64,000 nucleotides of DNA from assembly GCA_029256705.1 (NCBI GenBank), contig JAQSXK010000005.1:23292-87291 (forward strand), read 5' to 3'. Under the pieces are notes generated by a model that saw only the letters and a list, made by a program, of their open reading frames with translations, was not told the DNA's origin and searched no databases. The DNA comes from Clostridia bacterium. Lineage in GTDB: Bacteria; Bacillota; Clostridia; TANB77; CAG-465. Below are positions 32,811 through 42,301 of the stretch, piece after piece. A program made the position numbers and the translations under genes. Each line of letters starts with the position of its first letter. The first letter of the stretch is position 1.

Positions 32811-32839
32811 AATTTTAATCTCCTTAAACGATAAAAATA

Positions 32840-32865
32840 TGTAACCTAAATTTTATTAGGTTACA
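32840..32865 (-). promoter_or_regulatory. Terminator-like hairpin in the typA leader
   Basis: A perfect 10-bp stem TGTAACCTAA..TTAGGTTACA, followed on the minus strand by TATTTTTAT. It starts about 10 nt after the expected transcription start of typA, so it could attenuate typA as well as end transcripts from plsC. Confidence 0.55.
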
Positions 32866-32881
32866 CCTATGTTATGTATAC

Positions 32882-32910
32882 ATTTTACACTATTTTTTGC
32901 TATTTGTCAA
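32882..32910 (-). promoter_or_regulatory. Sigma-A promoter for typA
   Basis: TTGACA, 17 nt, TAAAAT on the minus strand. Confidence 0.75.
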
Positions 32911-32949
32911 GATTTTTTCGACATAATTTTTAAAAACATATAAAATATT

Positions 32950-33534
32950 TTAGTTTTCTTTCAAACTATATATACTATCCATTAGTTTCTCACTTATTTC
33001 TTTTAGATACTCTTTATCTTTAATTCTTGTATTATCTAGGTATATTGGAGTATCATAAATTACTGTAACCCTTGTAAATAATGTTCTATTTGGATTCTTT
33101 TTAATAATTCTAACTGGAAGTATAGGAACCCCAGCTTTCATAGCCACATAAACTGCACCTACCTTAGCTGGTATCCTTCCACCATCTTTAACTCTTGTTC
33201 CCTCGGGAAAAATTAATAACTTATTAAACTTATTGTTTTTTAAAATATTAACTGAATGTATTATACTTTTTGCGTCTTTTTCTCCTCTGTGAATTGGAAA
33301 TATACCAAAAAACAGAAAGAATCCTCCAATTAATTTATTTTTAAATAATTCTGCCTTTGCCATTATAGCTAATTTTCTGATATCTGCAAATAAAAATGCA
33401 GGATCCGCAAAAGAAATATGATTTGAGCAAACTACACATCTATCTACGTTTCTTTCTAAATTTTTATTTACATATCTTACACTAAATAGTATTCTACAAA
33501 ATATTAAATATATTAATTTTTTAAATAAGTACAT
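32950..33534 (-). CDS. plsC: 1-acyl-sn-glycerol-3-phosphate acyltransferase family protein
   Basis: About 194 aa. Lysophosphatidic acid acyltransferase motifs are NHISFADP (HxxxxD, catalytic), the glycerol-phosphate-binding region FFGIFPIHRG and FPEGTR. It makes phosphatidic acid at the membrane. A hydrophobic N-terminus (YLFKKLIYLIFCRILF) fits membrane association. The track ATG at 33576 lies inside the upstream gene with a poor site. ATG 33534, 9 nt after GAGAG, matches the usual PlsC start, but this choice is uncertain. Confidence 0.85.
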   Translation of the reverse strand: MYLFKKLIYLIFCRILFSVRYVNKNLERNVDRCVVCSNHISFADPAFLFADIRKLAIMAKAELFKNKLIGGFFLFFGIFPIHRGEKDAKSIIHSVNILKNNKFNKLLIFPEGTRVKDGGRIPAKVGAVYVAMKAGVPILPVRIIKKNPNRTLFTRVTVIYDTPIYLDNTRIKDKEYLKEISEKLMDSIYSLKEN

Positions 33535-33556
33535 TCTAATTATCTCTCTTTCTAAA

Positions 33557-35224
33557 CTATCTGTAGAAACAACCATTACCTATGAATTCACGCATAATTG
33601 AATCTACTGGTATATTTGCTGTCTCTATTGGCAAGAAATTGTTTAAATACTCATACAATCTTCTTGTTTCAGAATAATATTTACTTGTTTTTGGAAGTTG
33701 TAATAAAAGTGGTTGTGCAAATGTTTTTATTACCCCTGGTTCGTATATTAAACTCGAATTAAATACACAATCCGCTTCATCTACAAATGGGAATATATAT
33801 TGTTTTTCACCTTTAACAACATTTTGCCATAAATCAAAAGTTCTCTCTACGCTATGACCACGTGTTACATAATCTCTTACCATACGTCTTAATAATCTCG
33901 TATCTGTTGATGAGACTTTAGTATAATCATCTATATTTAAAGTAGCAATTGGAGCAATATATATTTTGTATTTATGATTATTACTCGTAAATTCAGTAAG
34001 AACAGGATTCAAAGCATGAATTCCTTCTATTACTAACAAATCATTATCTTCAAGTCTAAGCTTTTTACCTTTATACTCTTTTTTACCTTCAATAAAATCA
34101 AACTCTGGTAATTCTACTTCTTTACCAGCTATAAGATCATTCATTTGTTTATTGAATAATTCTACATCTAATGCCTCTACACATTCAAAATTATATTTTC
34201 CATCAGGACCAAGTGGTGTATCTTTTCTTTCTTTAAAATAATTATCCATTGAAATTGTTATAGGATTATATCCAGTTAAAGTAAGCTGAACTCCAAGTTT
34301 TTGTGCAAATGTTGTTTTACCTGATGATGAAGGACCAGCAATAAGTATCATTTTTGTATCTTTTTTCTTTTCAATCTCTAAAACTATTTCAACAATTTTT
34401 CTTTGATGAATAGCTTCACTGCTTTGAATAATACCTTGAACTTTGCCATTTAAAACAGCTGTATTTAAATTACCTATATTAGATATACCTAGCATATCAT
34501 TTAATTTATTAAATGATATAAAAGTATCATATAATCTAATATCTAATATTTCTTTTTTAAATTCATATCCTTTTGATAAATCATCTGGTATTATAAGTAA
34601 AGCCCCTTCTTTATATTTTATTAGGTCAAAACTTTTTATATAACCTGTAGATGGCGCAAGCATTCCATAGAAATAGTTGTATAGTCCATCACAAAAATAC
34701 ATAGTAGAATAAGATTTAATTCTGTTATCTATGTTATCTAATTTTGATTCATCACCTGAAGCTGTATATAGTACTTCTGCTTCTTCTAGAGGTACTACTT
34801 TTTTAACTATAGGATAATTTTTTTCAATTATCTCAATCATCTTTTCTTTTATTCTTTCAATTTTTTCTTTAGTTAAATCAATATTTTTAACTATAAAATA
34901 TTGATCTTTATTAATTGTAGAAATAAATTGAACATCAGCATGTGAAAATAATTTTGTAAGTGACATATAAAGCACCATTTTTAGTGTTCTTGTATAAACT
35001 CTATATCCATCTTCTGAATTAAAATTAATATATTCGCATGTAGAATCAGTTACAAGTTCATAGTCAAATGATTTAACTTCATTATTAACTTTAATAGCTA
35101 TTATATTATCTAAGCTTTTTTCTACCATTTTAATAGCTTCAACTACTTTAGTTTTGTATGGAACCGTTATTTTTTTTCCATCTTCAAATGTTACTGAAAT
35201 TTTTCCTTTGTTTATCTCATTCAT
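33557..35224 (-). CDS. Uridine-kinase-like nucleoside kinase with ThrRS-like N-terminal domains
   Basis: 555 aa. Residues about 7-65 form a TGS-like domain and about 70-180 resemble the second additional domain of threonyl-tRNA synthetase. The C-terminal half (about 280-490) is a uridine/phosphoribulokinase-type P-loop kinase with IAGPSSSGKTTFAQKL, ISMDNYF, LLVIEGIHALNP and RLLRRMVRDYVTRG. This fused architecture is common in Clostridia and Thermotoga-like bacteria; its physiological substrate is not established. The start is 15 nt after rho. Confidence 0.85.
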   Translation of the reverse strand: MNEINKGKISVTFEDGKKITVPYKTKVVEAIKMVEKSLDNIIAIKVNNEVKSFDYELVTDSTCEYINFNSEDGYRVYTRTLKMVLYMSLTKLFSHADVQFISTINKDQYFIVKNIDLTKEKIERIKEKMIEIIEKNYPIVKKVVPLEEAEVLYTASGDESKLDNIDNRIKSYSTMYFCDGLYNYFYGMLAPSTGYIKSFDLIKYKEGALLIIPDDLSKGYEFKKEILDIRLYDTFISFNKLNDMLGISNIGNLNTAVLNGKVQGIIQSSEAIHQRKIVEIVLEIEKKKDTKMILIAGPSSSGKTTFAQKLGVQLTLTGYNPITISMDNYFKERKDTPLGPDGKYNFECVEALDVELFNKQMNDLIAGKEVELPEFDFIEGKKEYKGKKLRLEDNDLLVIEGIHALNPVLTEFTSNNHKYKIYIAPIATLNIDDYTKVSSTDTRLLRRMVRDYVTRGHSVERTFDLWQNVVKGEKQYIFPFVDEADCVFNSSLIYEPGVIKTFAQPLLLQLPKTSKYYSETRRLYEYLNNFLPIETANIPVDSIMREFIGNGCFYR

Positions 35225-35239
35225 ATTTTTTGCTCCTTT

Positions 35240-36550
35240 TTACTTCTTAGTATTCTCTAAAAATACTTTTACAAATTCTTCGTTTGATTTAGTTTTTGAC
35301 ATTATATTTATAACTTTTTCTATTACTTCCATATTAGATGAGTTATTATTATTAATTGACATTAATTTGTGAATATGTAAAGATACTTCCATTTCTTCTT
35401 TTGAAAGTAATAAATCATCTCTTCTTGTTCCAGATTTATATATATCTATTGAAGGATATATTCTCTTTTCGCTAAGCCTTCTATCTAAGTGAACTTCCAT
35501 GTTACCTGTTCCCTTAAATTCTTCAAATATTATATCATCCATTCTACTACCAGTATCAGTAAGTGCAGTAGCTAGTATTGTTAAACTACCACCATTTTCA
35601 ATATTTCTAGCAGCTCCAAAAAACTTTTTAGGAAAATGTAATGATGCAGGATCTAAGCCTCCACTAAGTGTTCTACCACTTGGGTCTACTTCTAAATTAC
35701 TAGCTCTTGTAAGTCTTGTTAAACTATCTAACAATATTACAACATCTTTATTTTGTTCTACTAATCTTTTAGCTCTTTCTAAAACCATTTTTGAAACTTT
35801 TATATGGTTATCTGGTGATTCATCGAAAGTAGAATGAATAACTTCTGCATCTATACTTCTTTCTATATCTGTAACTTCTTCAGGTCTTTCATCTATCAAA
35901 AGAACCATTAAATGTACTTCTTTATTGTTTTTAAGTATACTATTAGCTATTTGTTTTAATATTGTTGTTTTACCTGCCTTAGGTTGAGCTACAATTAGTC
36001 CACGTTGTCCTTTTCCTATAGGGGCTAATAAATCTATTATTCTAGTAGAATATTCAGTGCGTATTCTCTCAAGTTTTAATTTTTCAGTAGGATATATAGG
36101 TATTAAACTTTCAAATACTCTTCTTTTTAATGCGATTTCTACTCTATCTTCATTTATACTTTCTACATATATCATCGATGGAAACTTATTTTGAGGCTCT
36201 GTTGTAAATCTCGCAATACCTTTTAATTTATCACCTGTAGATAGCTTAAATCTTCTAATTTGAACTTGTGATACGTAAATATCTTTATTGCCAGGTAGAT
36301 AATTGTCACTTCTTAAAAATCCATAACCATCAGGCATAACTTCAAGTATTCCACTCGCAATATAGTCTGTTTCTGGATTTTCAATTTGTACATCTATTTT
36401 ATCTTCTAATTTATTGCTATCTTCTAATTTTTTTATTATTTCTTCAACTAAATATTCTTTTTTTAGTCTTTCAAAACCATCTAGTTTAAGGTCTTTAGCA
36501 ATTTTTCTTAATTCTTCTAATGTAGATGTTTTTAAACTCTCTCTTGTCAT
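35240..36550 (-). CDS. rho: Transcription termination factor Rho
   Basis: 436 aa. An N-terminal Rho/SAP-like helical domain (LEELRKIAKDLKLDG..) and an RNA-binding cold-shock-like domain (GILEVMPDGYGFLRSDNYLPG) precede the RecA-like hexameric ATPase with QPKAGKTTILKQIA (Walker A), LLIDERPEEVTDIERS and ILLDSLTRLTRA (Walker B). The Q-loop region is SGGLDPASLHFPKKFFGAARN. AAGGAGG precedes the ATG. It follows rimO in the same direction. Confidence 0.97.
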   Translation of the reverse strand: MTRESLKTSTLEELRKIAKDLKLDGFERLKKEYLVEEIIKKLEDSNKLEDKIDVQIENPETDYIASGILEVMPDGYGFLRSDNYLPGNKDIYVSQVQIRRFKLSTGDKLKGIARFTTEPQNKFPSMIYVESINEDRVEIALKRRVFESLIPIYPTEKLKLERIRTEYSTRIIDLLAPIGKGQRGLIVAQPKAGKTTILKQIANSILKNNKEVHLMVLLIDERPEEVTDIERSIDAEVIHSTFDESPDNHIKVSKMVLERAKRLVEQNKDVVILLDSLTRLTRASNLEVDPSGRTLSGGLDPASLHFPKKFFGAARNIENGGSLTILATALTDTGSRMDDIIFEEFKGTGNMEVHLDRRLSEKRIYPSIDIYKSGTRRDDLLLSKEEMEVSLHIHKLMSINNNNSSNMEVIEKVINIMSKTKSNEEFVKVFLENTKK

Positions 36551-36602
36551 ATTAATTCCTCCTTTTCATTCATTTAAAATTTAAATTTTTATTATTGCCT
36601 CT

Positions 36603-37913
36603 TTATATAGTTTCAGCAAATAAGTCATATTCTCCGTAATCTATTATTTTAACTTTTGCATATTCTCCTATTATTAGTTTGTTTGAACTGTTATTATCTA
36701 TCCTTATTAATATTTTACCATCTACATCAGGTGCATCCATATATGATCTTGCTGTAAAATATTTTTCATCTTCAGATATATCTTCTACCAATACTTCTAT
36801 TATATTACCAACCCTGTTTTTATTGTTACTTAAAGATATATCTTTTTGAATTGTAAGTAGTTTATTTAATCTTTCTATTTTAATATTTTCATCAATTTGA
36901 TTATCCATTTTAAAAGCTTTTGTGTCTTCCTCTTTTGAATATGTAAAAGCTCCTAGTCTATCAAATTTCAAATCTTTAACTGCCTCTAATAATTCTTCAA
37001 ACTCTTCATTTGTTTCACCAGGAAACCCTACAATCACGGTTGTTCTAAGTACAGCTTCTGGCATTAATCCTTTAATTTTACTAATTTTGTTATATATAAG
37101 TTCTTTAGTATCTTTCCTATTCATATCTTTTAAAACTTTATCATTTATATGTTGAATTGGAATGTCAAAATACTTACAGATTTTTTCATTATTCTTAATT
37201 TCAAATAACAATTCATCATTTAACTCATATAAATACATATATAATATTCTAATCCACTTAACACCTTCAACATTACTTATTTTATTAAGTAATTCTGCAA
37301 GTTTTAGTTTACCATATATATCTAATCCATATTTACTTGTATCTTGAGATATTATAACAAATTCTGTAATTCCTTGACTAGCTAAAAGCTGCACTTCTTG
37401 TAATATATCTTCCATAGTTCTGCTTTTAAACGAACCACGTATAAGTGGTATTGCACAGTAACTGCATCTATTATCACATCCATCAGATATACGTATATAT
37501 GCCATTGGAAATCTTGAAGATATAATTCTATCTTTAAATTCTAGTTTTCCATCTAAATCTTCTTTAAAATAATCTGATAATATTTTGTCTATATTATTAT
37601 ATTCATCAACTCCAATTACTAAATCAACTTCTGGAATATTTTGAGTTATATCTTTTTTATATCTTTTGGCTAAACATCCAGTAACAATCAAATGTTTGCA
37701 TTTGCCATTTTCCTTATACTCACTCATTTCAAGTATTGTATCTATAGCCTCTTTTTTGGCAGATTCAATAAATCCACATGTATTTACTATTATTATATCT
37801 GCTTCACTACTACTACTTACTATTTCGAATCCTTTTTCTTTAAAGAATCCTATAATCATTTCACTATCGACTTGGTTTTTAGTACAACCAAGTGTTATCA
37901 ATCCTACGTTCAT
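36603..37913 (-). CDS. rimO: Ribosomal protein S12 methylthiotransferase RimO
   Basis: A 436-aa radical SAM enzyme that methylthiolates Asp of ribosomal protein S12. The N-terminal UPF0004 domain has LITLGCTKNQVDSE, IIVNTCGFIESAK and VTGCLAKRY (three cluster Cys). The radical SAM motif is CDNRCSYCAIP, and the C-terminal TRAM ends in DYGEYDLFAE, which distinguishes RimO from MiaB. The first ATG (37919) abuts the AAAAGGG site; the second ATG, 6 nt downstream, is the likely start. Confidence 0.93.
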   Translation of the reverse strand: MNVGLITLGCTKNQVDSEMIIGFFKEKGFEIVSSSSEADIIIVNTCGFIESAKKEAIDTILEMSEYKENGKCKHLIVTGCLAKRYKKDITQNIPEVDLVIGVDEYNNIDKILSDYFKEDLDGKLEFKDRIISSRFPMAYIRISDGCDNRCSYCAIPLIRGSFKSRTMEDILQEVQLLASQGITEFVIISQDTSKYGLDIYGKLKLAELLNKISNVEGVKWIRILYMYLYELNDELLFEIKNNEKICKYFDIPIQHINDKVLKDMNRKDTKELIYNKISKIKGLMPEAVLRTTVIVGFPGETNEEFEELLEAVKDLKFDRLGAFTYSKEEDTKAFKMDNQIDENIKIERLNKLLTIQKDISLSNNKNRVGNIIEVLVEDISEDEKYFTARSYMDAPDVDGKILIRIDNNSSNKLIIGEYAKVKIIDYGEYDLFAETI

Positions 37914-37928
37914 GCTCATCCCTTTTCC

Positions 37929-38414
37929 TTATTTACTAAAGTATTTACTACTTTGCTCTAAATTTAAAAAATTTAGCTGTCTCATTGCTTCATAAGCTAC
38001 TATCGCTACACTGTTAGATAAATTAAGTGAACGTATATTATTACCCATAGGTATTCTAATAGAATGTTCAAATTCATCTAAAATATATGATTCTGGTATA
38101 CCTCTAGATTCTGGTCCAAATATTAAGTAATCCTCATCTTTAAATTGCACATCAGTATAAATCTTTTTTGCTTTTGTCGTTAATAAATATATATTCTTAC
38201 ATAATGTTTTTTCTCTAAATTCATTTAGATTTTCATATGTAATTATTTCTACTTTATCCCAATAATCTAATCCAGCTCTTTTTACTGCTTTTTCAGACAT
38301 ATCAAAACCAAGTGGTTTTACTAAATGTAATCTTGCACCTATAACTGCACATGTTCTTGCTATATTACCAGTGTTTTGTGGTATTTCTGGTTCAATTAAT
38401 ACTATATTTAACAT
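37929..38414 (-). CDS. trmL: tRNA (cytidine(34)-2'-O)-methyltransferase TrmL
   Basis: A 161-aa SPOUT methyltransferase with a trefoil knot. MLNIVLIEPEIPQNTGNIARTC, LVKPLGF, the GPESRGIPE knot loop and IRSLNLSNSVAIVAYEAMRQL are typical. It 2'-O-methylates the wobble base of tRNA-Leu species. AAAGGAG precedes the ATG. It is 15 nt upstream of rimO, and the two are likely co-transcribed. Confidence 0.95.
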   Translation of the reverse strand: MLNIVLIEPEIPQNTGNIARTCAVIGARLHLVKPLGFDMSEKAVKRAGLDYWDKVEIITYENLNEFREKTLCKNIYLLTTKAKKIYTDVQFKDEDYLIFGPESRGIPESYILDEFEHSIRIPMGNNIRSLNLSNSVAIVAYEAMRQLNFLNLEQSSKYFSK

Positions 38415-38478
38415 TGGAATCTCCTTTAGAATTTAAAGCTCGATATAACGCTTATGAATAAAACTTTTTAGATAATAT

Positions 38479-38507
38479 ATTTTACCATACTTCACATTTT
38501 TTTTCAA
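38479..38507 (-). promoter_or_regulatory. Sigma-A promoter for trmL and rimO
   Basis: TTGAAA, 17 nt, TAAAAT on the minus strand, about 65 nt before the start of trmL. Confidence 0.65.
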
Positions 38508-38624
38508 GTAATATCTTCAATATAATTTAAAAAAATGATTTTAGTTGAATTTTTAGTGAAATATGGTTAATTTTGGAAAGATATTGATTATTTCATAGTT
38601 TAATATTAACTTTATCTTTTCATA

Positions 38625-38664
38625 CATAAAAATAATAGGTATAGAAAAACTATACCTATTATTT
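38625..38664 (-). terminator. Terminator after spoVT
   Basis: A perfect 14-bp stem AATAATAGGTATAG..CTATACCTATTATT with TTTTTA on the minus strand. Confidence 0.8.
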
Positions 38665-38675
38665 AATTAACATAT

Positions 38676-39221
38676 TTATTGCTCCATCTGTTTACCTAAG
38701 AATATTGCTGCAGAATTAATTAATTTTAATTCCACTTCCGTTATTTTTTTTGCATAATCTAATGAAAATAATATTACACTTCCTATTATATCTCCATCAG
38801 ACACAATTGGTGCTATGGCTTGTGAACCATATTTTGGAGTAGTTTCACTTTTTAATATTTTTATTGAACTATCATCCTTAGTTGACCAAGTTGTTCTTTC
38901 TTCCATAATTTTTAAAATATTTTCATTTATTTCTTTATCTAAATAATCTTTTTTAGCACATCCACTTACTGCAATTATTGTATCAGTATCTGTTATACAA
39001 ACCGAAAACCCACTAGTAGCAAAAAGTGTATCTGCATATTGTTCAGATATTTTTAATAAATCTCCCATAGGAGCATATTTCTTAAGGATTATTTCCCCAT
39101 TTTTTTCTACATATATTTCTAATGGATCTCCTACCCTTATCCTTAAACCTTTTCTTATTTCTTTAGGTATAACAATTCTACCTAAATCATCAATTTTTCT
39201 TACTATTCCAGTTGCTTTCAT
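38676..39221 (-). CDS. spoVT: Stage V sporulation protein T, forespore regulator
   Basis: 181 aa. The N-terminal AbrB-type swapped-hairpin domain is MKATGIVRKIDDLGRIVIPKEIRKGLRI, followed by a C-terminal GAF-like domain (about 55-180) with FSVCITDTDTIIAVSG and SQAIAPIVSDGDIIGSVILFS. SpoVT works late in the forespore and tunes sigma-G genes. Its presence is the clearest evidence in the window that the organism makes endospores. GGAGG precedes the ATG. No sigma-G promoter could be read with confidence upstream. Confidence 0.93.
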   Translation of the reverse strand: MKATGIVRKIDDLGRIVIPKEIRKGLRIRVGDPLEIYVEKNGEIILKKYAPMGDLLKISEQYADTLFATSGFSVCITDTDTIIAVSGCAKKDYLDKEINENILKIMEERTTWSTKDDSSIKILKSETTPKYGSQAIAPIVSDGDIIGSVILFSLDYAKKITEVELKLINSAAIFLGKQMEQ

Positions 39222-39370
39222 TTAATACCTCCAATATATATTTTTAATTATATTATTAACTAATTTTGCTTTTTTATACAAAAAAATCTTTTTTAACATA
39301 TATATAAATAGTTTCTATAAATATACAATATTATTTTATGCAATTATAACATAAAATATAAAAAAAACAA

Positions 39371-39413
39371 AAAAAGTATATAATAATATCGATTATTATA
39401 TACTTTTTTATTA
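39371..39413. terminator. Terminator after lysS
   Basis: A long A/T-rich stem AAAAAGTATATAATAAT..ATTATTATATACTTTTT with T-runs both ways. It ends the pnp-lysS gene cluster. Confidence 0.7.
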
Positions 39414-39429
39414 TAATTTTTTCTATTTA

Positions 39430-40929
39430 CTATTTGTTTGTTGGTTTCATTGTTGGGAAGAATAATATATCTCTTATTGAAGCTGAATCAGTAAGTAACA
39501 TTATTAATCTATCTACACCAATACCAAGTCCACCTGTAGGTGGCATTCCATATTCTAAAGCAGTCAAGAAATCATCATCTTGCATATTAGCTTCTTCATC
39601 ACCAGCTTCTCTTTGAGCTACTTGTAAATCGAATCTAGATCTTTGATCAATTGGATCATTAAGTTCAGAATAAGCATTACCATATTCTCTACCACCAATA
39701 AACATTTCAAATCTCTCAACTAATTCTGGTTGATCTTTCTTTCTTTTTGTAAGTGGAGATACTTCAACTGGATAATCCGTTATAAAAGTAGGCTGTATTA
39801 AAGTTTCTTCAACTTTTTCTTCAAAAGCTAAATTAATTACATCTCCTCTTTTATACGTATCATCAACTTCTAATTTCATTTTTTTACCTACAGCAATAGC
39901 TTCTTCATCAGTAAGTATAGTATTAAAATCTACTCCTGTAACTTCTTTTATAGAATCAATCATAGTTATCTTTTTCCATTTACCAGATAAATCTATTTCT
40001 TGACCTTGGTAAGTTATTTTTTGTGTTCCTAAAACTTCGTTTGCAATGTATTGTATCATTTCTTCAGTTACTTTCATCATATCGTTATAATCATCATATG
40101 CAGAATAAAGTTCCATATTAGTAAATTCAGGATTATGCTTTACAGAAATTCCTTCATTTCTAAAGTTCTTTCCTATTTCATATACTTTATCATAACCTCC
40201 AACAATTAATCTTTTTAAATATAATTCTGGTGATATTCTAAGGTATAATTGCATATCTAAAGCATTGTGATATGTTTCAAATGGTTTAGCTGCTGCTCCA
40301 CCTGGAACAACATTTAACATAGGAGTATCTACTTCTAAATAACCATTACTTTCCAAATAATCTCTCATAGCTTTTATTATTTTACTTCTCTTTACAAAAG
40401 TATCTTTAACTTCTGTATTTACTATTAAATCTACAGATCTTTGTCTATATCTTAAATCAACATCTTTTAATCCATGCCATTTTTCAGGTAATGGTCTTAA
40501 AGATTTTGATACAAGTTGCACTTCTGATGCTTTAACTGATACTTCACCCATATGTGTTTTAAAAACTGTTCCGAAGATGTATACTATATCTCCCATATCG
40601 TACTTTTTAAAGTCTTCATATGATTCTATACCAATAATATCTGCTCTTACATATATTTGTATTCTTCCTTTACTATCTTGTATATCACAAAAAGAAGCTT
40701 TACCCATATCTCTTTTTGACATAATTCTTCCTGCTATTTTCACTTGTAATTCAGTATCATCAACAAAAGTATCTTTGATATCTTTGCTATAATTATCTAT
40801 TACGCATTTTGTTATATAAAATGGGTCTTTATTATTTACTTGTAGTTCTTTTAATTTTTCTTTTCTCACCTCTACAAGCTTGTTAAAATCCTCTAACGTT
40901 ATTTCTTGTTCATTGTTACTATTATCCAC
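39430..40929 (-). CDS. lysS: Lysyl-tRNA synthetase, class II
   Basis: A 499-aa synthetase. The N-terminal OB-fold anticodon-binding domain (about 55-170) is followed by the class II core with motif 1 (VPGGAAAKPF region), motif 2 FRNEGISVKHNPEFTNMELY and motif 3 GLGIGVDRLIMLL. GTG start; AAGGATGTG upstream. It lies just after greA, a pairing common in Firmicutes. Confidence 0.97.
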   Translation of the reverse strand: MDNSNNEQEITLEDFNKLVEVRKEKLKELQVNNKDPFYITKCVIDNYSKDIKDTFVDDTELQVKIAGRIMSKRDMGKASFCDIQDSKGRIQIYVRADIIGIESYEDFKKYDMGDIVYIFGTVFKTHMGEVSVKASEVQLVSKSLRPLPEKWHGLKDVDLRYRQRSVDLIVNTEVKDTFVKRSKIIKAMRDYLESNGYLEVDTPMLNVVPGGAAAKPFETYHNALDMQLYLRISPELYLKRLIVGGYDKVYEIGKNFRNEGISVKHNPEFTNMELYSAYDDYNDMMKVTEEMIQYIANEVLGTQKITYQGQEIDLSGKWKKITMIDSIKEVTGVDFNTILTDEEAIAVGKKMKLEVDDTYKRGDVINLAFEEKVEETLIQPTFITDYPVEVSPLTKRKKDQPELVERFEMFIGGREYGNAYSELNDPIDQRSRFDLQVAQREAGDEEANMQDDDFLTALEYGMPPTGGLGIGVDRLIMLLTDSASIRDILFFPTMKPTNK

Positions 40930-40986
40930 AATAATTCACATCCTTTTCCTACTAATTTTTATTCAAATTTAATTTAATATACTCTA

Positions 40987-41466
40987 CTATTGTCTTACAA
41001 TTGAAATTATTTTATATTTAGATATACCTTTTGGAGTTTCAACAAAAACATCTTGGTTTTTCTTTTTACCAATTAAAGCTCTACCTACTGGTGATTCATT
41101 AGATATTTTATTTTCTTCTAAATTAACTTCAGCTCCACCAACTATACAATATTCTAATTCTTCATCAAATTCATAGTCGTATACTTTAACTTTTACTCCA
41201 ACACCAACTACTCTTGTAGATATATCATCATCATCTACTACTTTAGCTACTCTTAGTGTATTTTCTGTCTCCAATATTTTAGATTCTAGTAAAGCTTGTT
41301 CGTTCTTTGCTTCATCATATTCAGAGTTTTCAGATATATCTCCAAATTCTCTTGCAGTTTTTATTCTTTCAGCAACTTGCATTTTTCTAGGACCTTTAAG
41401 GTAAGCAAGTTCCTCTTCTAATTTTTTATATCCTTCTTCTGTAAGGACTATTTCTCTTTCACTCAT
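40987..41466 (-). CDS. greA: Transcription elongation factor GreA
   Basis: 159 aa. The N-terminal coiled coil (LTEEGYKKLEEELAYLKG... AREFGDISENSEYDEAKNEQ) carries the two acidic tip residues needed to rescue backtracked RNA polymerase. An FKBP-like C-domain ends in SPVGRALIGKKKNQDVFVETPKG. The track adds 6 residues; AAGGAG lies before ATG 41466 (MSEREIVL). Confidence 0.96.
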   Translation of the reverse strand: MSEREIVLTEEGYKKLEEELAYLKGPRKMQVAERIKTAREFGDISENSEYDEAKNEQALLESKILETENTLRVAKVVDDDDISTRVVGVGVKVKVYDYEFDEELEYCIVGGAEVNLEENKISNESPVGRALIGKKKNQDVFVETPKGISKYKIISIVRQ

Positions 41467-41497
41467 ATTAAAACTCTCCTTCATTTTAATTTAAATA

Positions 41498-42259
41498 TTA
41501 TACACTATCTGTCAAGTATTTACAAATCATTTTACCTAATCTTGTTTTACTATAGCTTTCTTTATTTAATATTTCATCAGAATATTTATTATATATTTTA
41601 TATTCTTTACTATATATATCGTTATCTGATGATGTTAAATCTATATATTTGCTCTTTTTATTTAATATATATCCATTTAAATCTACATTATTAAATAATA
41701 AATATATGTCATACATAGTTAAATCACTAAAATTTACAAAAGATACCGTTGAACCATACTCCATATTGATATTATTTATATTTTTAATAAAATTATTATC
41801 CTTATTATTTACATATAAGATATCCACTATTTTAAATTTTTCTATAAATTTAAGTAATATAGTTATATCAAATTTTTCAGATATTATACACAATATTTTC
41901 GATTCTATGCTACAATTTTGCAAATATTTTATACTGTTTTTTTTTATCGTATCATCATTAATGACTTGAATAAATCTATTGTCTAACATATTCATAATTT
42001 TATCTTTTAAAATATTATTTTTATCTAATTCATATGATGTTATATATATATATTTTGATTCGCTAAATTTTTTGGAATTAAATATACCAGTTATATACTT
42101 TTCTAAAATTTTATTTTTAAGCTTATTTATTATATTATTATTATTAATAATATTTTCATTTATATATACATAAATACATTCTCCTAATGTATTTATATGC
42201 TTTTCTATTTTAATAGGTTTTTTGCTACTTTTTAATATATCTAATAAAATAATTTTCAA
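41498..42259 (-). CDS. Uncharacterised 253-aa protein between cdaA and greA
   Basis: I do not recognise this gene. It is very Ile/Asn/Lys-rich and has no signal peptide and no clear membrane span. A middle section alternates strand- and helix-like segments (ILCIISEKFDITILLKFIEK, VDILYVNNKD), suggesting an alpha/beta fold, and the end TRLGKMICKYL is basic and amphipathic. The track GTG is part of the AAGGTG ribosome site; TTG 42259 (MKIILLDIL) is the better start. It occupies the place where cdaR often follows cdaA but does not look like a YbbR-repeat protein. Confidence 0.65.
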   Translation of the reverse strand: MKIILLDILKSSKKPIKIEKHINTLGECIYVYINENIINNNNIINKLKNKILEKYITGIFNSKKFSESKYIYITSYELDKNNILKDKIMNMLDNRFIQVINDDTIKKNSIKYLQNCSIESKILCIISEKFDITILLKFIEKFKIVDILYVNNKDNNFIKNINNINMEYGSTVSFVNFSDLTMYDIYLLFNNVDLNGYILNKKSKYIDLTSSDNDIYSKEYKIYNKYSDEILNKESYSKTRLGKMICKYLTDSV

Positions 42260-42301
42260 ATTAATCACCTTATTAAATATATGATAACTAATTTATATTT
42301 A

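Noticed and set aside
15666-36604. AAAGAGGC copies within coding regions as part of the motif
   Set aside because: Most encode Lys-Glu-Ala in real genes (e.g. PolA, transglycosylase, WhiA), so they do not support the intergenic signal.
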